Below are positions 32,959 through 40,846 of a stretch of DNA of 64,000 bases, in pieces. The stretch lies in the NCBI RefSeq assembly GCF_015775515.1, contig NZ_CP065383.1, positions 1,674,001 through 1,738,000 of the forward strand. The letters run 5' to 3'. Source of the DNA: Atribacter laminatus. Lineage in GTDB: Bacteria; Atribacterota; Atribacteria; Atribacterales; Atribacteraceae. The notes beneath the pieces were generated by a model. The model saw only the letters and a program-made list of their open reading frames with translations, had not been told where the DNA came from and did no database searches. The position numbers and the translations under genes are program-made. Position 1 is the stretch's first letter; the number at the start of each line of letters is the position of its first letter.

Positions 32959-34650
32959 TTGACCGAAAAAATAACTTTTAAACAATTTCCACTTCGTCAG
33001 GAAATTCTCTGTGCTTTGAAGAAGAAAAAATTTGATAATCCGAGTCCGGTTCAGATACAAGTGATGAATGAAACCAATATTATGGATGAAGATCTCATCG
33101 TCCAAGCCAAAACCGGATCAGGAAAAACCTTGGCTTTTGGAATTCCACTCCTCAATACCATTGAACAGATTCCAACCCAGCCGGTGATTCTAATTCTCTC
33201 TCCAACTCGGGAATTAGCCATTCAAACAGCTCAGGAGCTGAAATGGTTAGGGAGTGAGATGACTATAAAGGTAGCAACTTTGGTTGGTGGAATGGATATC
33301 GAAAATCAACGCCGAGAATTATTAAATGGACCTGCCTTGGTAGTTGGAACTCCCGGACGAGTATTGGATCATATTCGAAGAGGTCACTATCGTACTGAAG
33401 AAATTCAGACCATTGTTCTTGATGAAGGCGATCACATGTTAGATTTGGGATTTCGTGAAGAGTTGGAAGCAATTTTTGAATCACATGAAAATGTTGACCG
33501 AATCTGGTTATTCTCTGCAACCATGCCAAAACAGGTTCGTGAACTCTCAAAAAATTATCTGACTCATCCCAAGTGGATTTCATTAGACCAAGACCTTACC
33601 GCTCACCAGGATATTAAGCATCGGGTTTATTTAGTTCCATATCAACATCGCTTAGAAAGTTTGGTTAATGTGTTACTTTGGGAAGGACCAGAAAAAGCGC
33701 TGATCTTTTGTTCAACCCGCCAAGAAACCATAGAATGTGCTACTTTTTTAACTGAAGCTGGGTTTTCAGCTAAAGCACTCCATGGTGATATGACCCAAAG
33801 AGAAAGAAATTCTTCTCTCAATTCATTTCGAGTGGGAATAACGACCTGTTTAGTGGCAACCGACGTTGCTGCCAGAGGTTTGGATATCGATATGGTAAGT
33901 CATGTTATTCAGCTGGGACTCCCCGGAGACTTGAATAATTATGTTCATCGAAGTGGACGGACTGGGAGAGCGGGTCATTCGGGATTAAGCATCGCTTTGC
34001 TTTCTAATCGCGAAGCATCCCATTTTCGTAATATGTTTTCAAGAAGCTCACTTAAAGTAGAATGGAAGCCGCTTCCCGATCAAGCAGAGATCCAACTGAA
34101 AAATCAGCAACGGATTGAGTACAAACTCACCGATAGCAATATGGCGGTAGAACCTCACATTCAGCAATGGGCAGAGAAACTGATAGCTAAAGAAGACCCG
34201 GTTGATTTGGTGGCAAAGCTTTTACAGTGGAATAGCAAGGGAAATAATCTGGGCTATTCTTTAAAATTGTTTCTTGATGAAGATAAACGAATCGAGCGAG
34301 AAAGAAAGTCTCGGTTCCTTCAAGATGGAAAAAACCATCAGAAAAAAAACCGGGAAAAGAAAGGCTATTCAGCTTTTGCGAAGGGAGGTACTATTCGTCT
34401 ATCGACCGGTACGACCAACGGTTGGGAAGTAGGTAAACTGCTGGGAACCCTTTGTCGAATTTTAGGAATAAGCCGTCAAGAGATTGGGAATATTCGATTA
34501 CGAGAAGACTATGCCAATGTCGAGCTTTCCCAGAAAGCTTTACAACTATTTCAGGAAAAGAAACCAAAATTCGTCGAAGAATATCTGATTAATCATATGA
34601 GTTCTACCAAACGTTCCTCGCCAATGAGAAGCTCAATTATTTCAAATTAG
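32959..34650 (+). CDS. DEAD-box RNA helicase with DbpA-type RNA-binding domain
   Basis: The 563-residue protein has the full helicase set: Q motif (FDNPSPVQIQ), motif I AKTGSGKT, PTRELAIQ, SAT (LFSATMP), and motif VI HRSGRTGRAG. Motif II reads DEGD (VLDEGDHMLD) where DEAD is expected. The C-terminal domain (about 465-540, TIRLSTGTTNGWEVGKLLGT) is a DbpA RNA-binding domain, which in E. coli DbpA targets 23S rRNA hairpin 92, so a ribosome-assembly role is likely. The start is TTG 32959 with AAAGGAGGT eight bases upstream. A palindrome GGTCAAT-CT-ATTGACC (32949-32964) covers the end of that site and the start codon. Confidence 0.93.
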   Translation: MTEKITFKQFPLRQEILCALKKKKFDNPSPVQIQVMNETNIMDEDLIVQAKTGSGKTLAFGIPLLNTIEQIPTQPVILILSPTRELAIQTAQELKWLGSEMTIKVATLVGGMDIENQRRELLNGPALVVGTPGRVLDHIRRGHYRTEEIQTIVLDEGDHMLDLGFREELEAIFESHENVDRIWLFSATMPKQVRELSKNYLTHPKWISLDQDLTAHQDIKHRVYLVPYQHRLESLVNVLLWEGPEKALIFCSTRQETIECATFLTEAGFSAKALHGDMTQRERNSSLNSFRVGITTCLVATDVAARGLDIDMVSHVIQLGLPGDLNNYVHRSGRTGRAGHSGLSIALLSNREASHFRNMFSRSSLKVEWKPLPDQAEIQLKNQQRIEYKLTDSNMAVEPHIQQWAEKLIAKEDPVDLVAKLLQWNSKGNNLGYSLKLFLDEDKRIERERKSRFLQDGKNHQKKNREKKGYSAFAKGGTIRLSTGTTNGWEVGKLLGTLCRILGISRQEIGNIRLREDYANVELSQKALQLFQEKKPKFVEEYLINHMSSTKRSSPMRSSIISN

Positions 34651-34689
34651 CCATTTCAATAATGGGTAATGAATGAAAAATGGTGTTAT

Positions 34690-35030
34690 CCGGTGTGGGA
34701 GATTTTCCCGCGGGTGGATTTCATCTGAAACCGAAAGCGCCACCCTCACGGTTTCGAAAAGCGAAACCGTGAGGGTTTCATCTTTTAATTCTTTTTCAAA
34801 AATGCTTCCTGAATGAAATCGACACATTTTTTCCCTCTCCCCTGGTGGGAGCAAATTAAGGTAAGGGAAACCTACAAATCTTTCTCAAGATCGTTTTAAA
34901 ACACCAAACCTGGATCTGAATCTTAGGTTTCACCCGTATCTTGAATATTTCACCTCAAGGGAGAAAAAACTCTGATTCCATTCAATGACGGTATTCGATA
35001 GGTATTTTCATTTTCACCTGGTACTTTGAC
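34690..35030. repeat. Intergenic repeat, degenerate R1/R2 copy C
   Basis: The 408-base gap between the helicase and the small membrane gene holds no supported gene. It contains a hairpin followed by TTTCATCTTTTAATTCTTTTTC (split: TTTCATCTTTTAATT then CTTTTTC) that parallels R1, an R2-like CCCTCTCCCCTGGTGGGAG segment at 34832-34850, and a decayed 49-bp-repeat end at 34996-35025. The order hairpin, R2, 49-bp end matches the island at 31.9-32.4 kb. Confidence 0.65.
34743..34775. terminator. Strong hairpin after the helicase gene (repeat copy C)
   Basis: A perfect 14-bp stem: CCCTCACGGTTTCG (34743-34756), loop AAAAG, CGAAACCGTGAGGG (34762-34775), then T-rich sequence. It sits where a terminator between convergent genes is expected, but it is also the R1-type hairpin, so the repeat may have been recruited as the terminator. 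Confidence 0.6.
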
Positions 35031-35058
35031 ATTTTGTAAGAGTCTAACCAGTTTAGGA

Positions 35059-35313
35059 CTATTTCCCTTTAAATTGTTTTAAATCGTTCAAAAACATTTT
35101 TTTATTGGTTATAAGATGAATCATTCCTAAAATAAACATAATAATCCCAAGAGTGGGATGGATGCGGGAAGCAAAGCTCCACAACCCTGGATTGTTCATG
35201 ATTCCAAGCATGGCTAACCATAATATAATACCGCTAATCACCATAATAAAAATGAGAATAAGCATGCCCAATGCCACTAAACCTCGAATTTGCATAGTTA
35301 ATTTGTTCACCAT
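35059..35313 (-). CDS. Small membrane protein, cytochrome b-like (DUF4405-like)
   Basis: The 84-residue protein has two membrane helices (about 10-37 and 50-68). The His residues IHPTLGIIMFILGMIHLI in the second helix are spaced like those of small haem-binding DUF4405-type proteins, so haem binding is plausible but not shown. ATG 35313 has AAAGGAGG just upstream. It is alone on the minus strand, convergent with the helicase and divergent from fucK. Confidence 0.7.
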   Translation of the reverse strand: MVNKLTMQIRGLVALGMLILIFIMVISGIILWLAMLGIMNNPGLWSFASRIHPTLGIIMFILGMIHLITNKKMFLNDLKQFKGK

Positions 35314-35405
35314 TTTCCTCCTTTATCTCCTGCGGGTTTGGGAAAAAGAGAATGATGCTTTTTAATAAAAAATGAAAAGTTTTATAAAGCGCTAAATTCT
35401 TTTCT

Positions 35406-35424
35406 TTCATTATAATATAATGAA
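35406..35424. promoter_or_regulatory. Palindrome over possible -10 elements in a divergent region
   Basis: TTCATTATA-A-TATAATGAA is a perfect palindrome with 9-bp arms. It contains TATAAT twice on the plus strand (35411-35416, 35416-35421) and once on the minus strand (35409-35414), between the small membrane gene and fucK. The symmetry suggests a repressor site over a promoter; -35 boxes are weak. A second imperfect inverted repeat (GGACAATTCTTTA...TAAAGAACGAATGTCC) lies at about 35438-35476. Confidence 0.45.
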
Positions 35425-35557
35425 GAGAAAGAACCGGGACAATTCTTTAGATCTTTTTTTTAAAGAACGAATGTCCTAGGTGATAAGGAGAATTCTCAAT
35501 CAGGATAAAATAATTTTCTCAACAAACATAACTCTTAATTGAATCGGAGGGATAACG

Positions 35558-37060
35558 GTGAATCAATATATTTTAGTGCTTGATTGTGGTGCAACAACGC
35601 TCCGGGCAGTAGCTGTTGGGATGAAAGGAGAAATACTGGCCATCTCGGCTCTACCCAACGTTCCCCGATTACAAAGTGGATGTGAAGAATGCCTTATCTG
35701 GGATATAGATGAAATTTGGAATAAGTTTTTACAGGTTATTCCAAAGGTCAGGTCTCAAGTTGATGGAAAGATAGAAGCAGTCACTGTTACCACCTTCGGA
35801 GCTGATGGAACCACGGTAAAAAAGGATGGCACCTTAACTTATCCGGTCATATCCTGGCAATGTTCACGAACATCCGGATGGGCAAAAAGGATAGCAAGCT
35901 TAATATCCCCTCGAGAAATTTTCCGACTCACCGGCTATCAAATTATTCCCTTCAATACTATTATTAAGTTATTGTGGATGAGAGAAAACGTTCCAGAAGC
36001 ACTCGACCAGGCTGATTCCTACATGATGATGCCTGGTTTGTTAAGTTATAAACTTTGTGGTGAAATGTCTTTTGATTATCCCTCAGCATCGACAACTATG
36101 ATGATTGATATTCGAACTAAAAAATGGTCGGATCGTTTGTTGTCTTTGGTTGGCTTGGATGAAACATTTTTTCCACCTTTTACTCCAAGTGGAGGTGTAA
36201 TCGGTCAAGTAACAGAAAAAGTTCATTCTGAAACCGGGATTCCCAAGGGAACACCAGTGATAGCTGCTGGTCATGATACTCAATTTGCTTTGATTGGATC
36301 AATGGCTGACCAAAGTGAGATGGTTTTGAGTTCTGGAACCTGGGAAATTGCAGCCATACGGATTCCAGAATATCATGACTCAGAAAGAGCCTTTGAAACT
36401 GGTATTATGACCGAATTTGATGCTATTGATGATCTTTGGAATCCTCAAATGCTGATGATGGCAGGTGGTGTGGTAGAGTGGGTGCGACGAAATTTTTATG
36501 CGGACATCAAAGATCGATCGGACATCTATTCATTGATGATTGATAGCGGGAGGGAAGTTGAACCCGGAAGTGGAAGAGTAATAGTGATTCCTTCCTTTAT
36601 GCCCTCTGGTCCGAATAAGCCTTATGAAACCCAAGGAACGATTTTAGGGTTAGGATTAACTACTGATCGTTCGCAAGTGTATCGCGCCGCCTTGGAAGGA
36701 TTATCCTTTCAACTAAAGCAAGCAGTAAAGGCATTTTTTGAGACCTTTGGATTTGAGCCAACAGCCCTAAGAGTAGTTGGAGGAGGCTCAAAAAACCACC
36801 TTTGGAATCAGATACGAGCAGATGTCTTAGGGATACCGGTTATTACGATTTCCTGTGAAGAGGGAACGGTTTTAGGAGCAGCCCTTTTTGCTATGGTTGG
36901 TTCCGATGCAGCTCGATCCATAGAAGAAGCCAAAAATATGGTTGAAATAACGACTCGGGTTTGGGAACCTTCGGAAAATTGGCCACGATATCAAAAGTTA
37001 TATGAAGAGTATGAAAAGCTTCCTCTTTTCTTAGCTTCTCATTACCGAAATAAGATTTGA
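35558..37060 (+). CDS. fucK: FGGY-family sugar kinase, probably L-fuculokinase
   Basis: The 500-residue FGGY kinase matches the FucK pattern along its length: ILVLDCGATTLRAVAV, VTTFGADGTTV, YPVISWQCSRT, AAGHDTQFALIGSMA, LSSGTWEIAAIR, GGVVEWVRRNF, and the second FGGY motif VVGGGSKNHLWNQIRADVLG. FucK phosphorylates L-fuculose; rhamnulokinase or xylulokinase are less likely. Other fucose genes (fucI, fucA) are not adjacent, so the substrate is inferred from sequence only. The start is GTG 35558 with GGAGGG upstream. The palindrome 135 bases upstream may control it. Confidence 0.85.
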   Translation: MNQYILVLDCGATTLRAVAVGMKGEILAISALPNVPRLQSGCEECLIWDIDEIWNKFLQVIPKVRSQVDGKIEAVTVTTFGADGTTVKKDGTLTYPVISWQCSRTSGWAKRIASLISPREIFRLTGYQIIPFNTIIKLLWMRENVPEALDQADSYMMMPGLLSYKLCGEMSFDYPSASTTMMIDIRTKKWSDRLLSLVGLDETFFPPFTPSGGVIGQVTEKVHSETGIPKGTPVIAAGHDTQFALIGSMADQSEMVLSSGTWEIAAIRIPEYHDSERAFETGIMTEFDAIDDLWNPQMLMMAGGVVEWVRRNFYADIKDRSDIYSLMIDSGREVEPGSGRVIVIPSFMPSGPNKPYETQGTILGLGLTTDRSQVYRAALEGLSFQLKQAVKAFFETFGFEPTALRVVGGGSKNHLWNQIRADVLGIPVITISCEEGTVLGAALFAMVGSDAARSIEEAKNMVEITTRVWEPSENWPRYQKLYEEYEKLPLFLASHYRNKI

Positions 37061-37065
37061 ATCTC

Positions 37066-37093
37066 TTGACAATTAACAATATCAAGTTAGAAT
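37066..37093 (+). promoter_or_regulatory. Promoter of the FMN riboswitch/ribU unit
   Basis: TTGACA (37066-37071) and TAGAAT (37088-37093) are 16 bases apart. Transcription would start near 37100, just before the riboswitch. Confidence 0.7.
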
Positions 37094-37110
37094 AAATCAT
37101 TGAGAAAATA

Positions 37111-37246
37111 CTTCTTCAGGGTAGGGTAAGGGAGAAATTCCCAATTCCTAACCGGCGGTGATGGTTAATCCTAAGCCCGCGAACCCTTTTTGGGTTGATC
37201 CGGTGAAAATCCGGAGCCGACGGTATAGTCCGGATGGGAGAAGAAG
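37111..37246 (+). promoter_or_regulatory. FMN riboswitch (RFN element)
   Basis: The conserved core is clear: AGGGTAAGGGAGAAATTCCC, ACCGGCGGTGATGG, AGCCCGCGA, GATCCGGTGAAAATCCGG, AGCCGACGGTATAGTCCGG and ATGGGAGAAG. The closing stem P1 is CTTCTTC (37111-37117) with GAAGAAG (37240-37246). It lies between its promoter and the riboflavin transporter ribU, so FMN should switch off transporter expression. Confidence 0.97.
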
Positions 37247-37260
37247 CCTATAGTGAGCCC

Positions 37261-37300
37261 ATAAGCCCTGAAGGCGCAATGCTTTCAGGGCTTATTAATT
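37261..37300 (+). terminator. Expression-platform hairpin of the FMN riboswitch
   Basis: ATAAGCCCTGAAGGC (37261-37275) pairs with GCTTTCAGGGCTTAT (37281-37295), a 15-bp stem with one G-U pair, followed by TAATTTCT. The T-run is short, so termination may be partial. This is the expected control hairpin between aptamer and ribU. Confidence 0.75.
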
Positions 37301-37334
37301 TCTGGAGAAAGATAAATCGAGGAGGTTTCTTGGT

Positions 37335-37901
37335 ATGAAGTGTCGTAATTTGGTTTATACTGGAGCATTTTCTGCTCTTTCCATTGTTTTGAGCTATTTA
37401 ATCCACTTTCCCCTCATTCCTTCGGCACCCTTTTTACTGTATGACCCTGGTGATGTACCCATATTGATTATGGGCCTTAAATTCAGTCCTGGGATTGGAG
37501 TAATTATGACTGCAATTGTTTCAGTTCTATTTGCGGTTTTAACCGGCCAAGGAGGCCCCTGGGGGGTTCTCATGCATTTTATTGCGACTGGTGTATATGT
37601 ATTGGTTGCTAGTTTGATTTACCGAAGGCATAGAAATCTTTCTTCAGCGGTAAAAGGTTTGATTATTGCTCCTTTGGTGATGACCGGGGTTATGGTGATA
37701 GCCAATCTTTTCGTTACGCCTCTGTACTTAGGAGTAACCAGAGAAATGGTTGTTGGCATGCTGCTTCCTGCTATTATACCCTTTAACCTTCTCAAGGGTG
37801 CTATTAACGGAATCATAACTTTCTTACTCTATAAAAAAGTCAGTAACTTTCTTGAAGTCGGTAATCAGTGTGTTTCAAAACCCAATGCTGTCGGGCAATA
37901 A
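37335..37901 (+). CDS. ribU: Riboflavin ECF transporter S component
   Basis: RibU is the substrate-binding membrane subunit of an energy-coupling-factor vitamin transporter. The 188-residue protein has about five or six membrane helices and family motifs: GAFSALSIVLSYLIHFPLIP, LYDPGDVPILIMGLKFSPG, and FNLLKGAINGIITFLLYKKV. The FMN riboswitch directly upstream confirms riboflavin. The shared ATPase/T components are not in the window. AGGAGG precedes ATG 37335. Confidence 0.95.
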   Translation: MKCRNLVYTGAFSALSIVLSYLIHFPLIPSAPFLLYDPGDVPILIMGLKFSPGIGVIMTAIVSVLFAVLTGQGGPWGVLMHFIATGVYVLVASLIYRRHRNLSSAVKGLIIAPLVMTGVMVIANLFVTPLYLGVTREMVVGMLLPAIIPFNLLKGAINGIITFLLYKKVSNFLEVGNQCVSKPNAVGQ

Positions 37902-37909
37902 TTTTGTTT

Positions 37910-38434
37910 TTATAAATGAATATTTTCGAGGGTCAGTAAACGTAATTTCCAATTCAGCCCGTAACCGAATCCTCCTAAAGAGTTTTTGGCGATAACCCGG
38001 TGACAGGGGATAATCAGAGGAATTGGATTGCGGTGTAGCGCTTGTCCAACTGCCCGATAAGCTCGTTTCTGCGATGAAAGTTGTGCAACTTGTTGATAAG
38101 TCTTTACTTCACCCCAAGGAATATTTTTGGTGATATCCAATATCTGGCGTGTGTAATTAGGAAATTGGTTGATAATAATCGGCTCGGAAAACGCAACTTT
38201 TTCACCGGAAAAATAAGCATTAACCTTATCGGAAAGATCAAGCCAAGGCAATTTAGTTTCAAGTATGAATGAATCGTGGTGAGGGAGATGGTAGGACTGA
38301 AGATATTGGAAAGCTTCTTCAAGGGTTGGTTGAGGAAGAACAAATGCAGCCAGCAGGTCGTTTTGCCAGCCAATAATTGCCGTTCCCAATGGTGTGGATA
38401 GAAAGGAATAAAAAAAGGAATTTGATTTTCTCAT
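37910..38434 (-). CDS. ogt: Methylated-DNA-protein-cysteine methyltransferase
   Basis: Ogt removes the alkyl group from O6-alkylguanine by transfer to its own Cys. The 174-residue protein ends with the AGT domain: IPWGEVKTYQQVAQL, YRAVGQALHRNPIPLIIPCH and the active-site PCHRV, followed by GGFGYGLNWKLRLLTLE. The N-terminal domain is divergent. ATG 38434 has AAAGGTG upstream. It converges on ribU; the eight-base gap holds no obvious terminator. Confidence 0.95.
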   Translation of the reverse strand: MRKSNSFFYSFLSTPLGTAIIGWQNDLLAAFVLPQPTLEEAFQYLQSYHLPHHDSFILETKLPWLDLSDKVNAYFSGEKVAFSEPIIINQFPNYTRQILDITKNIPWGEVKTYQQVAQLSSQKRAYRAVGQALHRNPIPLIIPCHRVIAKNSLGGFGYGLNWKLRLLTLENIHL

Positions 38435-38522
38435 AAAGTTACACCTTTCCTATTTTCTTTTCAAATTAGTCTTCGGACGGGGAAGTTTTATGGTTTATTT
38501 TGAAAAAAGTGCCGTTTGCCTC

Positions 38523-38550
38523 TTTACAAGATTGAAAATTGCCGTATAAT
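38523..38550 (+). promoter_or_regulatory. Promoter of the T-box/trpXYZ unit
   Basis: TTTACA (38523-38528) and TATAAT (38545-38550) are 16 bases apart. Transcription would start near 38557, upstream of the T-box. Confidence 0.7.
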
Positions 38551-38581
38551 TTTGTGATATATCATTAATATATCGTAAAAA

Positions 38582-38822
38582 TCCGAAGAAGGGAACAAGT
38601 AGTTTCTTTTTACAAACTAAAGAGAGCCGGGAGAAGGGCTGGAATCCTGGTGTTTGTGATGAGATGAATGGAACCTGGAGGAGTGAAGCTGGTCGAAGAA
38701 TGAGATTAAAGCTTCATCGCGTGCTGCGTTAAAGGTTTAAAGCTGGAGCCTCTTGCTCAATGAGGGTGGTACCGCGGGTCATATATCCCTCCCGTCCCTG
38801 TGTCGGGAGGGATTTTTTTTTA
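38582..38822 (+). promoter_or_regulatory. T-box riboswitch leader, specifier UGG (Trp)
   Basis: All T-box parts are visible: AGTA (38598-38601) facing GAA-TGG (38666-38671) in the specifier loop; the AGAGAG at 38620-38626 with apical stem CCGGGA/TCCTGG; the antiterminator T-box GGGTGGTACCGCG (38764-38776); and a terminator stem ATCCCTCCCG/CGGGAGGGAT (38785-38813) with a T-run. The helix ACAAAC/GTTTGT places TGG (38669-38671) as the specifier, so uncharged tRNA-Trp should turn on the transporter. The tRNA 3'-end pairing bulge is UGGU, which would match a discriminator A rather than the G usual in tRNA-Trp. Confidence 0.93.
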
Positions 38823-38836
38823 AAAGGAGGTACGAT

Positions 38837-39844
38837 ATGAGAAAGATTCTTTTTTTATCCTTGTTAGTTTTGTTGTCAATTGGTTTGGTTCTCCCAGCAA
38901 CAGCTGCTGAACCAGTAAAAATTGGGATCATGCAGATTGTTGACCATCCGGCTTTAAATGCAACCCGAGATGGTGTAAGAGATGCTCTTCAAGAAGTCTA
39001 TGGATACGTTCCCGATCAAGATATCATCTATGATATGCAATCGGCTCAAGGCGATGTCGCAACTGCAAACACCATAGCGCGCAAATTTGTTTCCGATCGG
39101 GTTGATGTTATTGTTTCAATTGCCACCCCCACTTCACAGGCTGCAGCCAATGCATCGAAAGAAATCCCAATTGTTTTTTCTGCTGTAACTGATCCAGTCA
39201 GTGCTGGTTTGGTTAAGGACCTACAACAGCCAGGCGGAAATGTCACCGGTGTATCGGATATGACACCGGTTGATAGGCAAGTCGAAATGTTAAAATATTT
39301 ATTTCCTGATGCCAAAAATTTAGGAACCGTTTATAATGCTGGTGAGGTTAATTCGGTAGTAACCAATGATTTAGCAAAAATTGCCTGTGAAAAAAATGAA
39401 ATGTCACTCATCGAGGCAACAGTTTCAACATCGGCTGATGTGGCTATTGCCACCCAATCATTAGTTGGCAAAGTCGATGCGATTTATGTTTCTACCGACA
39501 ATACGGTGGTTAGTGCCTTAGAAACGGTTATTAAAGTTTGTGAGGATAAAAAAATACCGTTAATCTTGGCTGACCCAACTACTTTAGAAAAGGGAGCTAC
39601 TTTGGCCTTAGGTTTTGATTATTATCTGCACGGTCGTCAAACCGGTGATATGGTAGCTCGAATTCTTAAGGGAGAAAAACCATCGGATATACCAGTAGAG
39701 TTTGCCAATAAACTGGTTTTAATGGTAAATAGTAAAAATTTGGAAATACTTGGTATTCAGGTTGATGATTTTAAGGCTCTTTTAGAAAAATATGTTGAAG
39801 ACATGAGATCTCAAAATGTAGAAGTCACTTTGGAAGTCAAATAA
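38837..39844 (+). CDS. trpX: ABC transporter substrate-binding protein (TrpX family)
   Basis: The 335-residue protein has a signal peptide (MRKILFLSLLVLLSIGLVLP... to TAA) and a periplasmic-binding fold of the COG2984 type: VKIGIMQIVDHPALNATRDG, IVSIATPTSQAAANASKEIP, IVFSAVTDPVSAGLV, and VDAIYVSTDNTVV. ATG 38837 has AAGGAGG upstream; the longer frame from 38753 runs through the T-box terminator and is rejected. With the Trp T-box and two following genes it forms a predicted tryptophan importer. Confidence 0.9.
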   Translation: MRKILFLSLLVLLSIGLVLPATAAEPVKIGIMQIVDHPALNATRDGVRDALQEVYGYVPDQDIIYDMQSAQGDVATANTIARKFVSDRVDVIVSIATPTSQAAANASKEIPIVFSAVTDPVSAGLVKDLQQPGGNVTGVSDMTPVDRQVEMLKYLFPDAKNLGTVYNAGEVNSVVTNDLAKIACEKNEMSLIEATVSTSADVAIATQSLVGKVDAIYVSTDNTVVSALETVIKVCEDKKIPLILADPTTLEKGATLALGFDYYLHGRQTGDMVARILKGEKPSDIPVEFANKLVLMVNSKNLEILGIQVDDFKALLEKYVEDMRSQNVEVTLEVK

Positions 39845-39860
39845 AATAAACGAATTCAAT

Positions 39861-39894
39861 TATAGCCCCATGATTATTATATCACGGGGCTATA
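39861..39894 (+). other. Intercistronic hairpin between trpX and trpY
   Basis: TATAGCCCC (39861-39869) pairs perfectly with GGGGCTATA (39886-39894), with an inner TGAT/ATCA helix. No T-run follows directly, so it is more like an mRNA-stabilising or partial-termination hairpin that favours the binding-protein gene over the membrane subunits. Confidence 0.7.
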
Positions 39895-39946
39895 GTTACC
39901 ATTTTTTTAGATGCAATCTTGAATGAATGAAAAGCGGGTGAAGTGA

Positions 39947-40846
39947 TTGTACGACTATTTTGTTTTTAGTGTGCAGGAAGGATTGTTATACGGTATTCTT
40001 GCCTTAGGTGTGTATATAACTTTTCGTTGCTTGAACTTTCCTGATCTAACGGTAGATGGGAGTTTTCCATTAGGAGCGGCAGTATTTGCTTCATTGGTTT
40101 ATCGAGGATTTGGCCCGATAGAAAGCATGATCGCCGCTTTTATTGCCGGAGCCTTAGCCGGTTTGTTCACTGGGGTGTTACATACTTTTTCGAAAATTCC
40201 AGCTCTTTTATCGGGAATTCTTACCATGACCTGTTTATATTCTATTAATTTAAGGATTATGGGACGTCCTAATATATCACTTTCTGAAAACCTAGGACAT
40301 CGAACGGTTTTTACTATGCTGAGAGATTCTTTCAATGGTATACCAGAAAGCTATCTTCGGCTCTTTTTTTTAATTGGACTCATTGTTCTTATAAAAATAT
40401 TATTAGATCTTTTTTTGCAAACCGAAATTGGTTTAGCTATCCGGGCTACTGGCGATAATGAAACTCTGGTTGAGGCTCAAGGGGTCAATCCCGACCGTAT
40501 CAAGTTGGTAGGAATTTCTCTATCCAATGCTCTAGTGGCATTTGCTGGTGCTATGTTTGCCCAGTATCAAGGTTTTGTCGATATCAATATGGGAATCGGT
40601 ATGGTGGTTTTGGGTCTGGCTTCGGTAATCGTTGGAGAAGTTCTTCTAAGAGGAAGAATTATTTTAGTAATTACTCTTCAGGTTATTATTGGAGCGGTTG
40701 TTTATCGATTAGCTACCGCAATTGCTTTGAACTATGGGTACAATATTGGTTTTAAACCCTATGATTTGAAGCTTTTTACCGGTCTTTTAGTTATTATTAT
40801 TCTCTCTTTTCCGGTAATAAAAGAGAAGTTTAGGAGAGTGAAATAG
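39947..40846 (+). CDS. trpY: ABC transporter permease (TrpY family)
   Basis: The 299-residue protein has eight to nine membrane helices and the features of the COG4120 family: EGLLYGILALGVYITFRCLN, FPDLTVDGSFPLGAAV, GIGMVVLGLASVIVGEVLL. This is the membrane partner of TrpX-type binding proteins. The start is TTG 39947 with GGGTGA upstream, about 100 bases after trpX. The stop overlaps trpZ by one base. Confidence 0.9.
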   Translation: MYDYFVFSVQEGLLYGILALGVYITFRCLNFPDLTVDGSFPLGAAVFASLVYRGFGPIESMIAAFIAGALAGLFTGVLHTFSKIPALLSGILTMTCLYSINLRIMGRPNISLSENLGHRTVFTMLRDSFNGIPESYLRLFFLIGLIVLIKILLDLFLQTEIGLAIRATGDNETLVEAQGVNPDRIKLVGISLSNALVAFAGAMFAQYQGFVDINMGIGMVVLGLASVIVGEVLLRGRIILVITLQVIIGAVVYRLATAIALNYGYNIGFKPYDLKLFTGLLVIIILSFPVIKEKFRRVK

